Counted from the stretch's first letter, positions 52,171 to 64,000 are shown. The stretch: 64,000 nucleotides of DNA from Plasmodiophora brassicae (GCA_039704465.1 JASFAU010000002.1:1612001-1676000), one strand, 5' to 3'. Notes: generated by a model not told the origin, from the sequence alone. Numbers and translations are program-made.

Positions 52171-53306
52171 ATGGCGATTCCATTGAAAGGGTTGCTGGAC
52201 TCGGGACGGCGCTTTATGAAGGGCGATGCGCCGTCGAGGAGGGTCGAGTCGGTCGTGTCGGCCCTAGCGTATGGTGAGCATGTCGCGCGGTGGTTGCTGA
52301 TGGACGTCGACTGACGTGTCACCGGCAGCCGGGTCGTCGATCGCGATTCTGCTGTTCAACAAGGCGGTCCTGTCCGTGTACGAATTCCGGTTCGCGGACG
52401 TCATGGTCCTGACGCATATGCTGACCTGCTGGGCGGTCCTGGAGGTTCTCAAACGCGCTGGCGTGATCGATTTCCCGGGTTTCAACATGGCCACCGCCCG
52501 CCAGTCCATCGTCATGGCGGTGGCCTCCGTCCTGAACATCGTGATCGGCATGGAGGCGCTCGATCGCGTCGACCTGGCCATATTCACCACACTGCGACGA
52601 TTAACCGCTCTAGGTGGGGTTTGTCAACTGCCTCGCCCATGAGTCGCGTTAACGTGCGTTCGGGGCAGTGATTATCGTGCTGGAATACGTCACGTTGGGT
52701 GTGGTCCCGTCCCGAGGAACACTGTTAGCCGTCGGCCTGATGCTGAGCGGGTCGGTGATCGCCGGCGCCGGCGACCTGAAGTTCGACCTCGTCTCGTACA
52801 TGTTCGTGCTGGCGAACAGCCTGGCGACGGCCGTCTACCTGATCTCGATGAAGACGGCGTCCAGCGAGGTCAGCAAGCAGCTCGGCAACTGGGGCGTCTT
52901 CTACTACAACTGTGTCCTCGCCGTTCCCATGCTCGTTGTCTGGTGCCTGTTCCGCGGGTCGTTCTCGGCGGCCCGGCAGTTCCCGCTGCTGTCGCACCCG
53001 CCGTTCATCGTCGCGTACCTGTGCTCCGCGTTCCTGGCGTTCTTCCTCAACTACAGCACGTTCTGGTGCACCAGGGCGAACTCCGCGCTGACCACCAGCG
53101 TCACCGGGCAGACGAAGAATATTCTCACGACACTGGTCGGCGTCCTGGCGTTCGGCGGCGTGCATGTGACTATCTTGGGCGCCCTAGGGCTCCTGACCAG
53201 CGTCGCCGGCAGTGTCATGTACGGCGTCGTCAAGTTCAACGAGAAGCGTTCTCGTACACCGGCACCCAGCCACGCCAACGAACAAAGGCAGCTATTGCCA
53301 CGTTAA
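52171..53306 (+). CDS. Nucleotide-sugar transporter (SLC35/DMT superfamily)
   Basis: Exons 52171-52273, 52329-52613 and 52669-53306 (two introns of 55 nt) give 341 aa. About ten hydrophobic segments are visible, for example SSIAILLFNKAVLSVYEFRF, VVPSRGTLLAVGLMLSGSVI, GVFYYNCVLAVPMLVVWCLF and GVLAFGGVHVTILGALGLLT. The blocks FNKAVLS near the start, NSALTTSVTGQTKNILTTLV and FGG are typical for SLC35D/GONST-type Golgi carriers of UDP-sugars or GDP-mannose. The C-terminal tail (KFNEKRSRTPAPSH) is cytosolic and basic. It supplies the secretory pathway with activated sugar; the exact substrate cannot be told. Confidence 0.85.
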
Positions 53307-53414
53307 CGAACGTATAAATATCCTGGGCGTTCGGGGAACCGCGACTGGCGACAGCGTTACGCAACAACAGCAAGTGCGGGCGTTTGCGCGACTGCAGCAC
53401 GAGAAGTGCGTCAG

Positions 53415-53440
53415 TCATCACTCATCACTCATCACTCATC
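53415..53440. repeat. Short tandem repeat (7-bp unit ATCACTC)
   Basis: Three and a half copies of ATCACTC lie in the gap between the transporter gene and the next gene. Confidence 0.8.
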
Positions 53441-53554
53441 AAACTGGAGCACTTTGCGAATGATGACTGACGCAGTTTATCGAGCGCACTGCACACTCCG
53501 CGCGCGGCCGATCGACAGGAACGTCAGTCCGTGGCAGAGCGAATTGGTTTCCAC

Positions 53555-54406
53555 ATGGCAATCGTGATCAGGTCGAGGAGTGTGGCGGCGCTCAGCCGCG
53601 CTGACGTGGGTGAAGTTCAGTGCCAAGTTGTGGGACTCCTACAGACGGCTCTTAATGGGCCCGAAATGATTCCGTTGCTGGTTCATCAAGTCGAATCGTT
53701 CGCACGTGCGCTGAAACTCCCCGTGTACCCGGATTCCGCCTACGCCGCGGTCGTTGCTGATACGTCACGGCGGACTGACGTCCCGAACACCGTTAACTGG
53801 GCGCGTCTATCCGGCAAGTTCGGCCAGTTCGATGCTATCGTCCGCGAAATTACACTCGACAGAGTGATGGTAATGGATATGCTTGATGCTGTAAAGGCCG
53901 ATGTAGGCGTCACATTCGAACATCTGGATGCATTACGCGTCTTCATGATGTTGAAAGGGTTACACGCGGTCGGCCACGCTTTGACATCGTACTGCCTGCG
54001 CATCCTGCGTGCTATATACGGCAATCGAAGGAATATCCCGAAGCGCAATACGCCCATCAAAGTCGGCACAGTGCGACGAGGGAAGAAGCTGACCGGGGAC
54101 GCCGGGAATAATCTGGAGGAGTTGCTCAGCGGTGGAATGCGCTTCACGTACGAGCTCTTCAAGCCCCTCGATGATGTTATGAACCGCATCACACTGGTCG
54201 ATGCTCGAGGCCGGCACGGCTATTATGTACCGCAGGGATTTATCAACGACACGCTTGCATGCCCCGAGGAGTTCTACTCCATCAGCACGGCCTACTTGTC
54301 GGACCACACGAATTTGGAAGCAATTCCTGCGCAGACGCTTGCTGCAGCAGTCGTCAACAACGCTCACGGGTCGTATGAACGCCAGTCGCCAACAGTGAAA
54401 TATTGA
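53555..54406 (+). CDS. Unknown protein (283 aa)
   Basis: Single exon from ATG 53555; upstream in-frame codons lack ATG. The protein is mainly helical with stretches such as ADVGEVQCQVVGLLQTALNG, LDRVMVMDMLDAVKADVGVT and FEHLDALRVFMMLKGLHAVG, plus a basic loop (RNIPKRNTPIKVGTVRRGKK). Codon use is less GC-biased than neighbours. No domain recognised, no signal peptide or membrane segment. Its stop codon lies inside a 57-bp palindrome. Confidence 0.65.
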   Translation: MAIVIRSRSVAALSRADVGEVQCQVVGLLQTALNGPEMIPLLVHQVESFARALKLPVYPDSAYAAVVADTSRRTDVPNTVNWARLSGKFGQFDAIVREITLDRVMVMDMLDAVKADVGVTFEHLDALRVFMMLKGLHAVGHALTSYCLRILRAIYGNRRNIPKRNTPIKVGTVRRGKKLTGDAGNNLEELLSGGMRFTYELFKPLDDVMNRITLVDARGRHGYYVPQGFINDTLACPEEFYSISTAYLSDHTNLEAIPAQTLAAAVVNNAHGSYERQSPTVKY

Positions 54407-54458
54407 GCAACTGCTACCGCAACTCATTCGGAATGAGTTGTGGTAGCAGTTGCTCAAT
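54402..54458. terminator. 57-bp near-perfect palindrome at the 3' end of the unknown gene
   Basis: Arms 54402-54429 and 54431-54458 are complementary over 28 bp with one G/A difference (a G-U pair in RNA) and a one-base centre. The left arm starts ATTGAGCAACTGCTACC and includes the TGA stop (54404-54406). In RNA it would form a very stable hairpin from stop codon into the 3' UTR. A role in 3' processing or transcript stability is possible; it could also be a mobile-element footprint. Confidence 0.6.
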
Positions 54459-54897
54459 GTTTCCTCAACGCTTCTGGCCGGTCAGACATCGCAATGCGCT
54501 TTTCTAACTGCGATTGCCGATATCCGACTTCTGGGACCTGGGCTCTGTCCTCCTCCTCGTGGTGCCCTGCGCTCACTATCACGTTTGTCCACGCTGTCGA
54601 CATGGGAGACGTCGTCGCGTTGCCTTCGATGTCGCGCTGTATACGTTACCGGTCATGGCGCTCCAGCGCCGGTGCCAGACCATCTCATCGGTTTGCGTGT
54701 CTAGGAACCGTCTGGTGGGTACATGTTACCGTACATGTTTAAACATCCCGTGTCCGGTCAAACGTTTAAGACATGTGTTTAAAACAGTCCCCGCCAACAC
54801 TGACAGTCAGAGGCCAGGTCGGCCAGTCCACACTGTCTTCGGGACTGAGCATTCATATTCCGCGATCAGTTTCTGTATAGAGAGAGATTGTGGTCCA
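54459..54897. other. 439-bp region between convergent genes
   Basis: No coding exon is supported. A patch at 54720-54790 is rich in ACATGT and GTTTAAAC-type palindromes. Nothing else is recognisable. Confidence 0.35.
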
Positions 54898-57800
54898 TTA
54901 CGCCGAGTTGGTCGACTTCACGAACGTGCGGGACGTGGGCCTGTTGGCGAACTTCTCCAACGCCAGCGCGGTGGCGCTGTCGACGCCGGCTTTGATGGCG
55001 TCGAGGCCCGAGCGACCTTTGTGGAGCTGAAGCAGGTGCGCTAACGCCGACTGCGCCGCCAGTGACACGGACGTGTTGCCGTCGCCGACCATGCCGACGA
55101 GGACCTGAGCGCACGGGATCGCTGCGGAACGCGACTCGGAACGGCGTGCAACCTGCTCGACGCGGAACGCGAACTCGCGACGAACGTCGGCGTCGTGGTC
55201 GCGCGACAGGTCGATCATCGCCGACATGAGCATTGCGGAAGCGGGGACCTGCGATGCGACGAGCCCAGAGGCACAGTGCAGAGCGGCGCAGCGAACGGCC
55301 GCGTCCGAGTCCCGAAGTCGTTCCCGCGCGAGCTGTGTGGCGTCCTCGTTGTCGACCGATGCGCCCGACGCGATCATGAACGCAGCAGCGAGCGTCGCAC
55401 CGTGCCTCCATTCCCAGCTCGCCGACAGGTCCGCCTGCGAGCACGCGTCGAACAGCGCATGGACGTGACCGTCCGGGACGATCACAGACAGAGCGCCACA
55501 CGCGCGGGCGGCGACTTCCCGCGTTTCCTCATGATCCGCTTTCAACAGGTCCCGCAGCGAAACTTCGATAGGCGAGTACAGGTCAGCGCCGATGGATTTG
55601 CCAACGGAGTCTAGCAGGCCCAGGAGCGCCTTGGCAAGAGTGCACGTCATCGACGCGGACGTCTCCGTTGACATCTGCCCGAGAAGCTCGTTGACAAGCG
55701 CGTCGACCTTGTTCGGGGCCAATGTCATCAACGAGGCCAGAGCGGCACCGGCGCTGTCGCGAACAGAAACGTCGGGGTCGCGCAGGTTCTTGACGAACGT
55801 GGCCTGAAGCTGGGGCACGAACGGCTTCATGGACGGCCCCGACTTCTTCAGCAGTAGACCGAGCGTCGTGAGGATGGCGGCCTTTACACCTGCAGGGAAC
55901 CGATCACCAACGATGCGGATCAGCGGGCCCGTGATCTTGATGACAAACGGACGCAGCGCCTCGGGCGTTGTGACCGAGACCAGGTCGCCTATGGTCGTGG
56001 CTGCCAGTTGACGCTGGGGAGCGAGGCCGTTCAGCAACCCGAACTGGCAGACGTTCAACAAAGGCGACAGGCCGTTCGCTACGCAAAGGCCAGGGACGGT
56101 GACGACATCGGTCCGTGACTTGCGACCGCATTCACGACCAAGGCGCATGACCGTGTTGCGGATGAACGCGAGGTGTACCACCAGGTCCTCCTCAGCCGAA
56201 GCGACCACCACAGAGGAAAGCGCCGACGTTGACGAAGACAACAACTCAGGATCGGTGCTGGAGAAGAGCGACAGCAGCGCGCCAAGCACCGATTCCAGTT
56301 CAGCGCTGTAATCGGCACTCGTACCCGAGGCATACGCCCCAAGAAGGGTTGCCGCTGTCAGCTTCCGCGCTTGAGAGCCGGACGATGTTTGTTTCCGCGT
56401 GTCATCAATGACACCGCACAGCGATTGCACAAGTGAGTGCGTCGCGTCCGGATGAACGGCGAGAACGAACGTCGTTGCCGATGACATAAGCGTTTCGCGA
56501 TCGCCTTCCGACCCGCTGTTTGACACGCCGTTGACGAACCAGGGAAGAATGCTAGCGATGTGCATGTCGATGCCAGGGCCGTATACGTCAGCCAATGACG
56601 CCAGGGCGCGCGCCGGGAACGGTGCAATGGGTTGCCCAACGAGAGCCGGGATCAGATGCTGCATGACAGGACCACTGCGAACAAGCAAGATCTGTGGCAG
56701 TGAACATCATAAGATGACAGTTGGGGCTAAACCATCGCTGACAGTGCCTACCTGACGAAGGCCTGCAAGGACGCGCTGCGTCTCTACAGTGGAGGAACTT
56801 GCATCCAGCAACTGCTGAACGAGTGGAGGGACGACGTCAGCAACGGCACGAGGGCCAATGTTGCGGAACAGCGTTTCAAAGGAGCGTGCCGCCGCTGACC
56901 GAACCGTGTCGTTTTCATCGCATAGCGCAGAACGAATCGAGGGGACCAAATCGGCCATGAACCCAGTGATGTGGTCCTTGTTGGCGTTCAACATCACCTC
57001 TGACATACCCTGGCAGACACCTTGCCGAACGGACGCTTGCTTCGAGCGCAGGCCCTCCTGGAAGATGGGAATAATAACGGGGAGGACAATGTCGCCGCTT
57101 CGCTGAACCATAGCGCCAAGAGACCGCCCAGCGGATGCTCGACGTTCGGCATCATTGTCGGCAAGAGACGCAATTACATATTCCATGAGAACGGGCATGA
57201 TTTCGCCCAACATCCGGTTCGAGTTCGAAACCATCGACTTCCAGACGAGCCATGCAGTCTGCTGGACGTTGTGGACAGAATCGGCCTGAACGATGAACAG
57301 GTTGGCGAAGATGCGGTCGCGCTGGTCGCGTCCAAGGGCGGACACGACCTTGGCCTCGTACTCGGGCTTGCGCTGATCGTCGATGTCGAATTCGATGTGG
57401 TCATCCGCAACAATCGATACTTCGACGCCGGCAACGCGAGCAAGAACGTCACCGAGAAGAACACAGGAAAGCTCACGAACACGCCATGATTGAGACCGGA
57501 GGCCAGCCTGGAATATCTGAAGCAGGACCGAATAATGGCCAGGACCGTACAGCGTCACAATGGCTTTGCCAGCAGACAGAGCCATGGACCGAACGGACTC
57601 CTTCTCATCAGCAAGCCCGCACATAATACAGGGCATAATTTCGTCCAGGTTTGTCGCCAGTCCTTCGCCCATCGCCTTGGGCAGATACACCCAGACTTCG
57701 AAGAACGCTTCTCGAACGGTTGCCTCCGAATCTCGCGCTGCCTCGAGCATCCTCGGAAGATGGTCCCTAAGAGAGGAGAGTCCACGAGCAGTCAATACTT

Positions 57801-60800
57801 CCGCTAACCCCTACGAAATGGGATCAGGCGAAGCCAATAGTAACGTAGAAACAGACGCGAACCTGCGCACCACCGTTGCGCTCGACACTCGAACTATTTG
57901 ATCGGAGGAGTTCAAACAGCCAATCTGCAATTGGCATTCGTTAGGCAGTGAGGTCAGAACGGTTGTCGGGTTCCTACCGATAAGGTTAGGGAAGTGCCCC
58001 TCGCCAACGCCACGGAATAGAAGTCCAAGAGCGCGGGCACCAGCAGAGCGAACATCGGGAATAGGATCAACAAGGACGCGTTGGAGGTCTTCAAGCAGCA
58101 CTTGAGTGTATGGTAAAGCCGCCGATATGTCGCGAAGAAATTCGCACATCGTGCCGGCGATCAACGCGGCCATCCGCTTGACGGTTGGAGAGCGATCTCG
58201 CAGACCTCGGTTGAGAATCGGCACGATTAGAGCGAGAGACGGAGCGTCAACCGAATTGACAAAGGAGGTGTCCATCAGCTTCTGCAGTGCGTCGCGCGTA
58301 TATACAGATGGATCAGTTAGAGCTTGCAGCAGCTGCGGTACCAGTTCTTGGATTTCAGGATTACGAATCTACATCTAGGTTAACGAAGGGCGACATCATA
58401 ACACGTGATGGACGTACAACTGCGCCGATGTCACGCAGCGCCGATTTCGCCGCTTCTTGGACTTTCGGATGAGGATCAGCCAACACTGACATCAGGCGCG
58501 GGACGACCGTGGGGAGGAAAGCGCAGAGCTGCCTGGGTGCACAGAACGCCATCGCGCCCAGCATTCCAATAGATTCTAGTTTCGTCCTCCAGTGAATGTC
58601 GTCAAGAGCCTAAGTTCACGTTATTGATCTAGCCCAAATCAGCAGCAACGAAACGCGTCACCTTCAAGATCAGAGGCAGTATCATTTTAACACCAAACGC
58701 CGTAATATTCGACATAATAGCTCGTGTAGCCTGTTTCGACGGTTGGTGTGGGTTGTGGAAAGCGAATAATAACGGAAGTCGTTACCTCCTGTGTTGCAAT
58801 GCGAACTTCTGAGACGGAATCCCCAAAGCACAGCAACAGGTCGGGTATCAGTTGCGCAAGGTATGGCTCGAAAAGCTTCCCAAGGGCTTCAAACAGGGCC
58901 TCGTACGCAAACAAGGCACCTTGACGAGCGTGACCACGCTTCTCTTTGATCATTGCGTTCAGTGACGATAAAATTGAGTATCTATAAGACAGCACTCATG
59001 TGAGTACATACGCAAAATGTGGGAACACCCAGATTTGTGGAAACGAACTTTTTCACGCTGGCGATCTTCATGCCCTTGACAACCCCGGCAAGCCCAAGCG
59101 CGGCACCTTTGCGATCACCGTAGGTTTCGCCATGGGAGAGACGGTCAAGGAGAAGGTTGACGGTATCTTGTCTCTGGGACTCACGTTTCAACATCGCCGA
59201 AAGCGGCGCCAGGCATTGGGCGACAGCCATCTGCACAGAGTACGACCTGCAGAAACCGGTTCAAAGACCAGGCAAACACTAGGTCACTGGCAAATCCATA
59301 CGGTGTACGAAGCGCTTCGAGCAAGCGTTCAAAGACGGATAGTATTTGATCCTCGTCGGTGTCGGGATTTAAATACTGAGCGATTCGACCGAGCAATACG
59401 ATCGATCCTTCGCGAACTGCAGAAGACAGATAAATCAAACAGCACTGTAAGTGGTTAGTACGAGCTGTTACCAAGGTCACTGTCTCGCTTGAGACCTGCG
59501 TCCAGGATCTCCTGTAGTTCACTGACGGTCGCTGCGCCACATTCACTTTCGACCGCAGCCAGGCCAGCTTTGAGACATCTATCCCAGACGGGACGTTTCG
59601 AATCCGACAAACCCTCTTCGACCATAAATCTGATGACATCCACTGTCTGGGATGGCGTAAAAACAGACGCCGCTGCACCAAGGGCTTGATATACAGCAGC
59701 GCGGGTCGCCGATCGATCAATTTCGCGAGGTTCGAGGTCAAACTGTGATTGGACCCATTGGTCAGGGTTGTCTCGAATAGTGTCGATCAGCGCCCTGAGA
59801 TGCATGTCACGATCGTTTGAGGGACATAATGTCAGGGCATGCCCGACTGCAACACCAGCGCATTCGCGGACCCATTCGACGGGATGCGACATTAGAGGGG
59901 ACAGCTCCTGGACGACTTCAGGATCAAACGCAAACTCAAACTGAGACCATAAGCGCTGAGCATCATGCTGGAGTTTGACGTCGGCCCGATTCTCCTCGTC
60001 CGTCGCAAACGGGTTCCGCGTCAGCATGAAGAGAAGGGATGTCGTAGTTAATGATTGCGGAGACTCCAACAGCGACGACCGACCAAGGGCATCGAGGGCG
60101 ATTTGGCGCGCGTATGATGATTTCGAAAGAATGCCGAGATCGCCGAGCAATGGTTGTAGGTGTTTCGAACGAGATAGCCGGCCGCTAATTCCATGGACAA
60201 CAAGGGGAGCCGAATAATCAGCCGAGTGAGCACCGTTAACAAGTTGCAAGACCAGGTTCAGAATCCGGTCAACCGGGATGTTGTCTTGGTGGGCATGCCG
60301 AGATAGTATTGATATGCACGGTTTCGAGGGAGGCGATGACAGGAGCATGGCTTCCAGAAGTGGCATAATGAAACGGATTGTCGCGCCATCGAAGAGGTCT
60401 GGCGAAGAAGAAAGCGCCAGCACCGCATCGTCAACGGTCTTGCGCAAAGGAGAGGTCGGAAGGGCGACATCAGGTCCGACTTCTGCCGCAGCGGCGACAG
60501 CAAACGCAATCAAGTCTGACGACTTGCGCAAACGAGGATCCAGGCCTCCGTTGGCACCCAAGGCTGACAGCGTTTGGCGGACAGAGACAGCAAGTGGCGA
60601 GAAGCGAGCCAACGCCCAAACACCTTCGAGCAGAGCGGAGTGCTGTTCCGACAATACTCGATGGGAAACGAGTTGCGGCAGTTCCATACGCGTGCACAGC
60701 AACCGCAGGCCCTGAAGAACGCGAATATAGGGCTGCAGGACGGACCGCAATCGAGCTCTGATGCCATCCTGCCGCTCAATTTCAGCTGCAAGGTTGCGTT

Positions 60801-63159
60801 CCGCGTTGTCAGATCCCTGAACCCAGCAAGTTAACCAAGACATCCAGTGAATGATGTGTGTATACCGCACGCACCTCCGTTTCCGCCCGACGTCGCTCTT
60901 CAATTTCGGCTTGAACTTTGGCGGCCCATTCCTCATCCGTTAGAGACTTTTTCTGCGACGTTCTCGGTTTTGGCTTTGAGCTGCCGTCGGTGGCGTCATC
61001 GACTCGAGCGACCTACGAAAACGTAAGTGAGCGGAGTGGACCTTGAGTCCAAACGGGAACCTACACGTCCGTCGGGGACAGAATATATGACGAGATCGGT
61101 GGGCGTAATGCTCGAAATTTCCCCCGACCCTATAACGGACGACATTCTCTGCAGGATCGCACCAATCGCACCACATCCCGTTGATGCCAGTGTCGCAACG
61201 CTCTCGGTCGTCGCAACTGCACCTTCAAACGCATTGTCATCAGCGCTTAATAGGCACCGGGGCGACACCATGAGTTCGGAAAGATTGTCGGCGTACTGGT
61301 TGAAAATATCGGTAAACGAGATTGCTGGTGACAGAACGCGACGAATATATGTCCACAGGGTCGACCTTCGTTGTGATCGGTTCGAGGCAATTAGCAATGG
61401 GTGATGTGCGAGGAGGGCGATGCGAAGAACCAGATCGCGCGATAGAGAAGGGTCGGCAGTCCCTTGCACAGCTCGGCGAAGAGCCGCAGACAGGGCAAAC
61501 GGGGACAGCATATGCAAAGGAATCGGCGCTTCGCGCTCATCATGATACAGCATGTCAAACATCGCGTCGATGAAATGGGGTTTCGCCCACGATGCATCTT
61601 GTACCGCTGAAAACGCAGCCGAAGAGACGGAGCGCATATCTCGAACAGCCATTAGGCAAACGGAAGCGGGGAACAGGGCAGGGAATTTCTGAGCTGCGTC
61701 GGGGCCACGGCCAAGTATTCGTGAAACGATACTGCAAAGAATGACGCCATCGCGTTCCGATTGCCCTTGGATTGACGAAGGCGCCCACGCGAAAGACGTG
61801 TCAGGAGGCGCAATGTCGAGGTGAACAAGGACAGCGAGAGCGGCAAGACCGGGAGACCGCAAGTGAGACTTGGAGCACGCGTCACCAACGAGTTTTAGCA
61901 AGCATGATCTTAAGACCGCAGAGCCGCACTTTCCAGGATGCCATTGGGCCACCGATGATAACACGACAAGGTACCCGGTGACGATCTCGGGCTTGCTTTC
62001 AACTTGCTTTAGGAATGAAGACTCAGTCCACGATGCAATCGCGTCCGCATTGTCCACGAGGGAAACAAAGCAGGCCAGAGTGTCAAGTACTTCCAGGCGT
62101 CCATCTTCGTTCGTTTCACGTTTCGCTTGCTCGAAGAGAATGTTTGCAATTGCAGGTGCAGCGTTCCTGGCATGCGGCGAGGTGTACAATGTCTTGAGCG
62201 ATACGGCGAGTGCGATGCGCTCATGCACGCTGGAGACGGCGCCGTCGCGAGCACCACTGAGGTGCGCGTCAATCTCTTTCGCGATGTCAATGAGGACAGA
62301 AGGTGATCGGGCGCGCTGCGCAAACAGAGCGATAGTCCTGCTGCAGACGTCATGGCGATCTTGAATTCGAAGACCAGCGCATAACGGCCGGAGCAACAGT
62401 GCTAGGTAGCTGTCAATGTCGATCGTCATGCCCGACAAGAGCGCAGACGCAATATGCAGGGTCGGGCCCTGTGATCGTTTCAGCCAGCGATCCAGTACAG
62501 GTACGACCGCCTCCGTCATGTCGGATGGCGTCAGCGCAGCGAACAACGGAGCAAACCCATCTGCATAAATCGTTGCAGGCGGCTTCGTCTTTGCGCCAAC
62601 GACGTCGTTCAGGTAGATCTGAAGAACAGCGGCCTTGTGCTCTGGGAGGAACGGTGCGAACCGTAACAACGCACACAACGCCACAAACGACGCCTGCTGC
62701 TCTTTCAAAACGAGGTCTGCGTACAGTGGCATCCAGGAGCGGTTTTCTGGTGCCATGTCAGAGGATTCTGAATCTGGTAGTTGAAATGCGAAAGCGCTTA
62801 CTCGTGAGAAGCTGTGCGACCGTATGCGAACACGACCGGATGAATTTCGGATGCGTTAGTCGATTGAGGACATCAACGTGCGCAGCGACGAGCTTCTTGG
62901 CCACGCCACTGTCCACCCAGTGGGTCGTCGCCCCATGCCAGAGCAGGGCGAACAGGAACCGCGCGATCCCCGACGTGATCGAATCGGGGCACCGCTTGTG
63001 CTCGGCGGCAAACCGCGTGATGGCGGCGACGGCTTCCGTCGCCGCCGACGCGTCCAGCACAGCGATCACGGCCCGCGCCCGCGCGTCCACAATGGCACGA
63101 CCCGACGCCAGCAGGCGCGTGTCCAGCGCCGCCGCCAGCTCGACCGGTATCGACGCCAT
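54898..63159 (-). CDS. GCN1: GCN1, HEAT-repeat activator of the GCN2 eIF2alpha kinase
   Basis: One gene of about 2,500 residues spread over about ten exons on 8.3 kb. It starts at ATG 63159 (MASIPVELAAALDTRLL) and ends at 54898. The product is HEAT repeats from end to end. Family-specific stretches are GLRSRQ-like PIFQEGLRSKQASVRQGVCQ with RRASAGRSLGAMVQRSGDIV, IKITGPLIRIVGDRFPAGVK with AILTTLGLLLKKSGPSMKPF, and DPDVSVRDSAGAALASLM. The EF3-like and RWD-binding regions would lie at 57.8-59 kb and 55-57 kb. GCN1 binds ribosomes and GCN2 to signal amino-acid shortage or ribosome collisions. Exon borders between 58.3 and 59.5 kb are not fixed. Confidence 0.9.
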
Positions 63160-63476
63160 GCCCCGCGCGTCGCTTCCCCAGACGGGCCCGGATTGAATTC
63201 TAATGCAGTCTACCCGACTCCGGAACAGATCGCGGACAAATGTGCAGACAGTGCAGCGCACCTGACGGCAGCTCCCCACCTGCAGCTTCGCACTGCAGGT
63301 GACGAAGTCTTTCAGTGCCCGGGTCCCCTGGTCCAACGCTGCGCTCGTAGCCAACCTCCGCGCTGACGCACGTGCCACGTCCTGGCTCAACTGTGAGGGC
63401 GTGCGCGTGCCTGAAGGGCACAGGCGCAAGTCCCTGCCTTGATGGGAGGTTGGTTCATTATCGAAAGCGTGGCATA
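63160..63476. promoter_or_regulatory. Divergent promoter between GCN1 and the chitin-binding gene
   Basis: 317 bp between ATG 63159 (minus) and ATG 63477 (plus). The minus-strand frame upstream of the GCN1 ATG is open but has no better start. No TATA motif is clear. Confidence 0.4.
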
Positions 63477-64000
63477 ATGCTGAGCGCGGTGCACGTTTCC
63501 GTCGTAGTTAGCGTCTTCGTGTCGCAGGCGTGGTCGGATGGCCTGTATGCGAAGCTCACGAGTGGGCCCCCTCGCGCCGACGGCCGCTGTGGGCCGTTCT
63601 TTGGTACGGTGCCGATGTCGTTCGAGACGCTGGCTGACGAGACGACGAAGGGAACGCGGGCTGCTGGCCGTCGAATCACTGCTCCGACTACGGCTGGTGC
63701 CTGCTGATTGCTAAGAACCCGGGTGCCGCGAACTGGACGGGACCGTTCCACTGGGCGGAAGGGCCGTTGTGCAGCGACAGCACCCAGTGTGAGGCGGCGG
63801 CGCCCAGCGGCATCCCGCCCACATCCATGTGCTGCGACCTGCGACACGCCCACTTCCACGACCATTACTGCGCCTACATGTACAGCAACGAGAACGGATG
63901 TGTCGATGGAGGACCCAACTACAATGACGGACCTGTCGCGACAGGCCCAGGCGGCCAAACGAACGACCTACCGGCATCGGCATCTCTGCCTGGCTCGCCA
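63477..64000 (+). CDS. Secreted protein with hevein-type chitin-binding (CBM18) domain, cut by window edge
   Basis: ATG 63477 opens a signal peptide (MLSAVHVSVVVSVFVSQAWS). Then GRCGPFF leads, after a probable 38-nt intron (about 63606-63643), to DDEGNAGCWPSNHCSDYGWC. The pattern CG-x(n)-C-x5-CS-x-YGWC is that of CBM18/hevein domains, with the conserved Ser, Tyr and Trp of the chitin site. Further cysteine-rich sequence follows (SDSTQCEAAAPSG, SMCCDLRHAHFHDHYCAYMY) and looks like a second disulphide-rich module. It runs off the window in a Gly/Pro/Ser linker. Expected role: binding chitin in the own spore wall or masking chitin fragments. The intron is shorter than most here. Confidence 0.62.

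Noticed and set aside
54514..55044. Plus-strand frame running into the GCN1 3' end
   Set aside because: Overlaps the HEAT repeats on the other strand and lacks any motif; codon bias favours the minus strand.
61996..63366. Plus-strand frames opposite the GCN1 5' half
   Set aside because: Shadow frames; the minus strand has continuous HEAT repeats.
1..64000. tRNA and rRNA genes
   Set aside because: I looked for B-box-like GGTTCGA stretches (for example near 27338 and 57215) but none sits in a cloverleaf context; no rRNA sequence was recognised.

Overview
The window is nuclear DNA of a gene-dense, GC-rich microbial eukaryote. Most genes are cut by tiny GT-AG introns (about 40-90 nt, mostly 50-65), and neighbouring genes are often less than 200 bp apart. 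The gene content is eukaryotic throughout: actin, ARP8-like, CDC6, GCN1, MED31, mitochondrial EF-G1 and PPR proteins. Two flagellar/basal-body proteins (DRC5/TCTE1-like and CCDC77-like) say the organism makes a flagellum. Several secreted proteins without recognisable relatives, a secreted SKP1-like plus ankyrin protein and a secreted hevein-type chitin-binding protein fit a biflagellate, chitin-walled parasitic protist. My best guess is a plasmodiophorid (Plasmodiophora/Spongospora, Rhizaria). That is inference from gene content and architecture, not a database match.

Layout. 0-14 kb: a LOTUS/CCCH RNA-binding gene cut by the left edge, mitochondrial ferredoxin, DRC5, a membrane-anchored unknown, a rhomboid protease, a ribosomal-L1-fold nucleolar protein, an APH/choline-kinase-like protein with an N-terminal membrane segment, a coiled-coil protein, a protein with two tandem Zn2Cys6 clusters and a secreted purple acid phosphatase. 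14-17.4 kb: a block of secreted proteins, including two paralogues facing each other tail to tail. 17.5-28.4 kb: a dynamin-like GTPase, CCDC77-like, a 962-aa PPR protein, mitochondrial EF-G1 and an unknown protein.

28.4-34.2 kb is the least conserved part. It holds a 1.05-kb TIR element with TA target-site duplication and a frameshifted ORF, a doubtful small acidic gene, CDC6 behind E2F-like motifs, a C2H2 zinc-finger gene, and a 277-bp inverted repeat built from a truncated pogo/Tc1-like transposase. 34.2-45.4 kb: actin, an unknown, cobalamin-independent methionine synthase (10 exons), an unknown helical protein, the SKP1-like/ankyrin secreted protein, a 21-bp minisatellite and ARP8-like. 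45.8-54.4 kb: a second PPR protein, MED31, a class V aminotransferase, NTAN1, a small secreted protein with a CCCH-like tail, thioredoxin, a nucleotide-sugar transporter and an unknown protein whose stop codon lies inside a 57-bp palindrome. 54.9-63.2 kb: GCN1. The right edge cuts the chitin-binding gene.

Themes: mitochondrial gene expression (two PPR proteins, EF-G1, ferredoxin), replication and chromatin (CDC6, ARP8-like, MED31), flagellum (DRC5, CCDC77), translation stress control (GCN1), and a secretome that probably meets the host or the spore wall. Exon junctions were joined by hand so that frame and family similarity are kept; where exon lengths could be summed they gave whole codon numbers. 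No RNA evidence was available.
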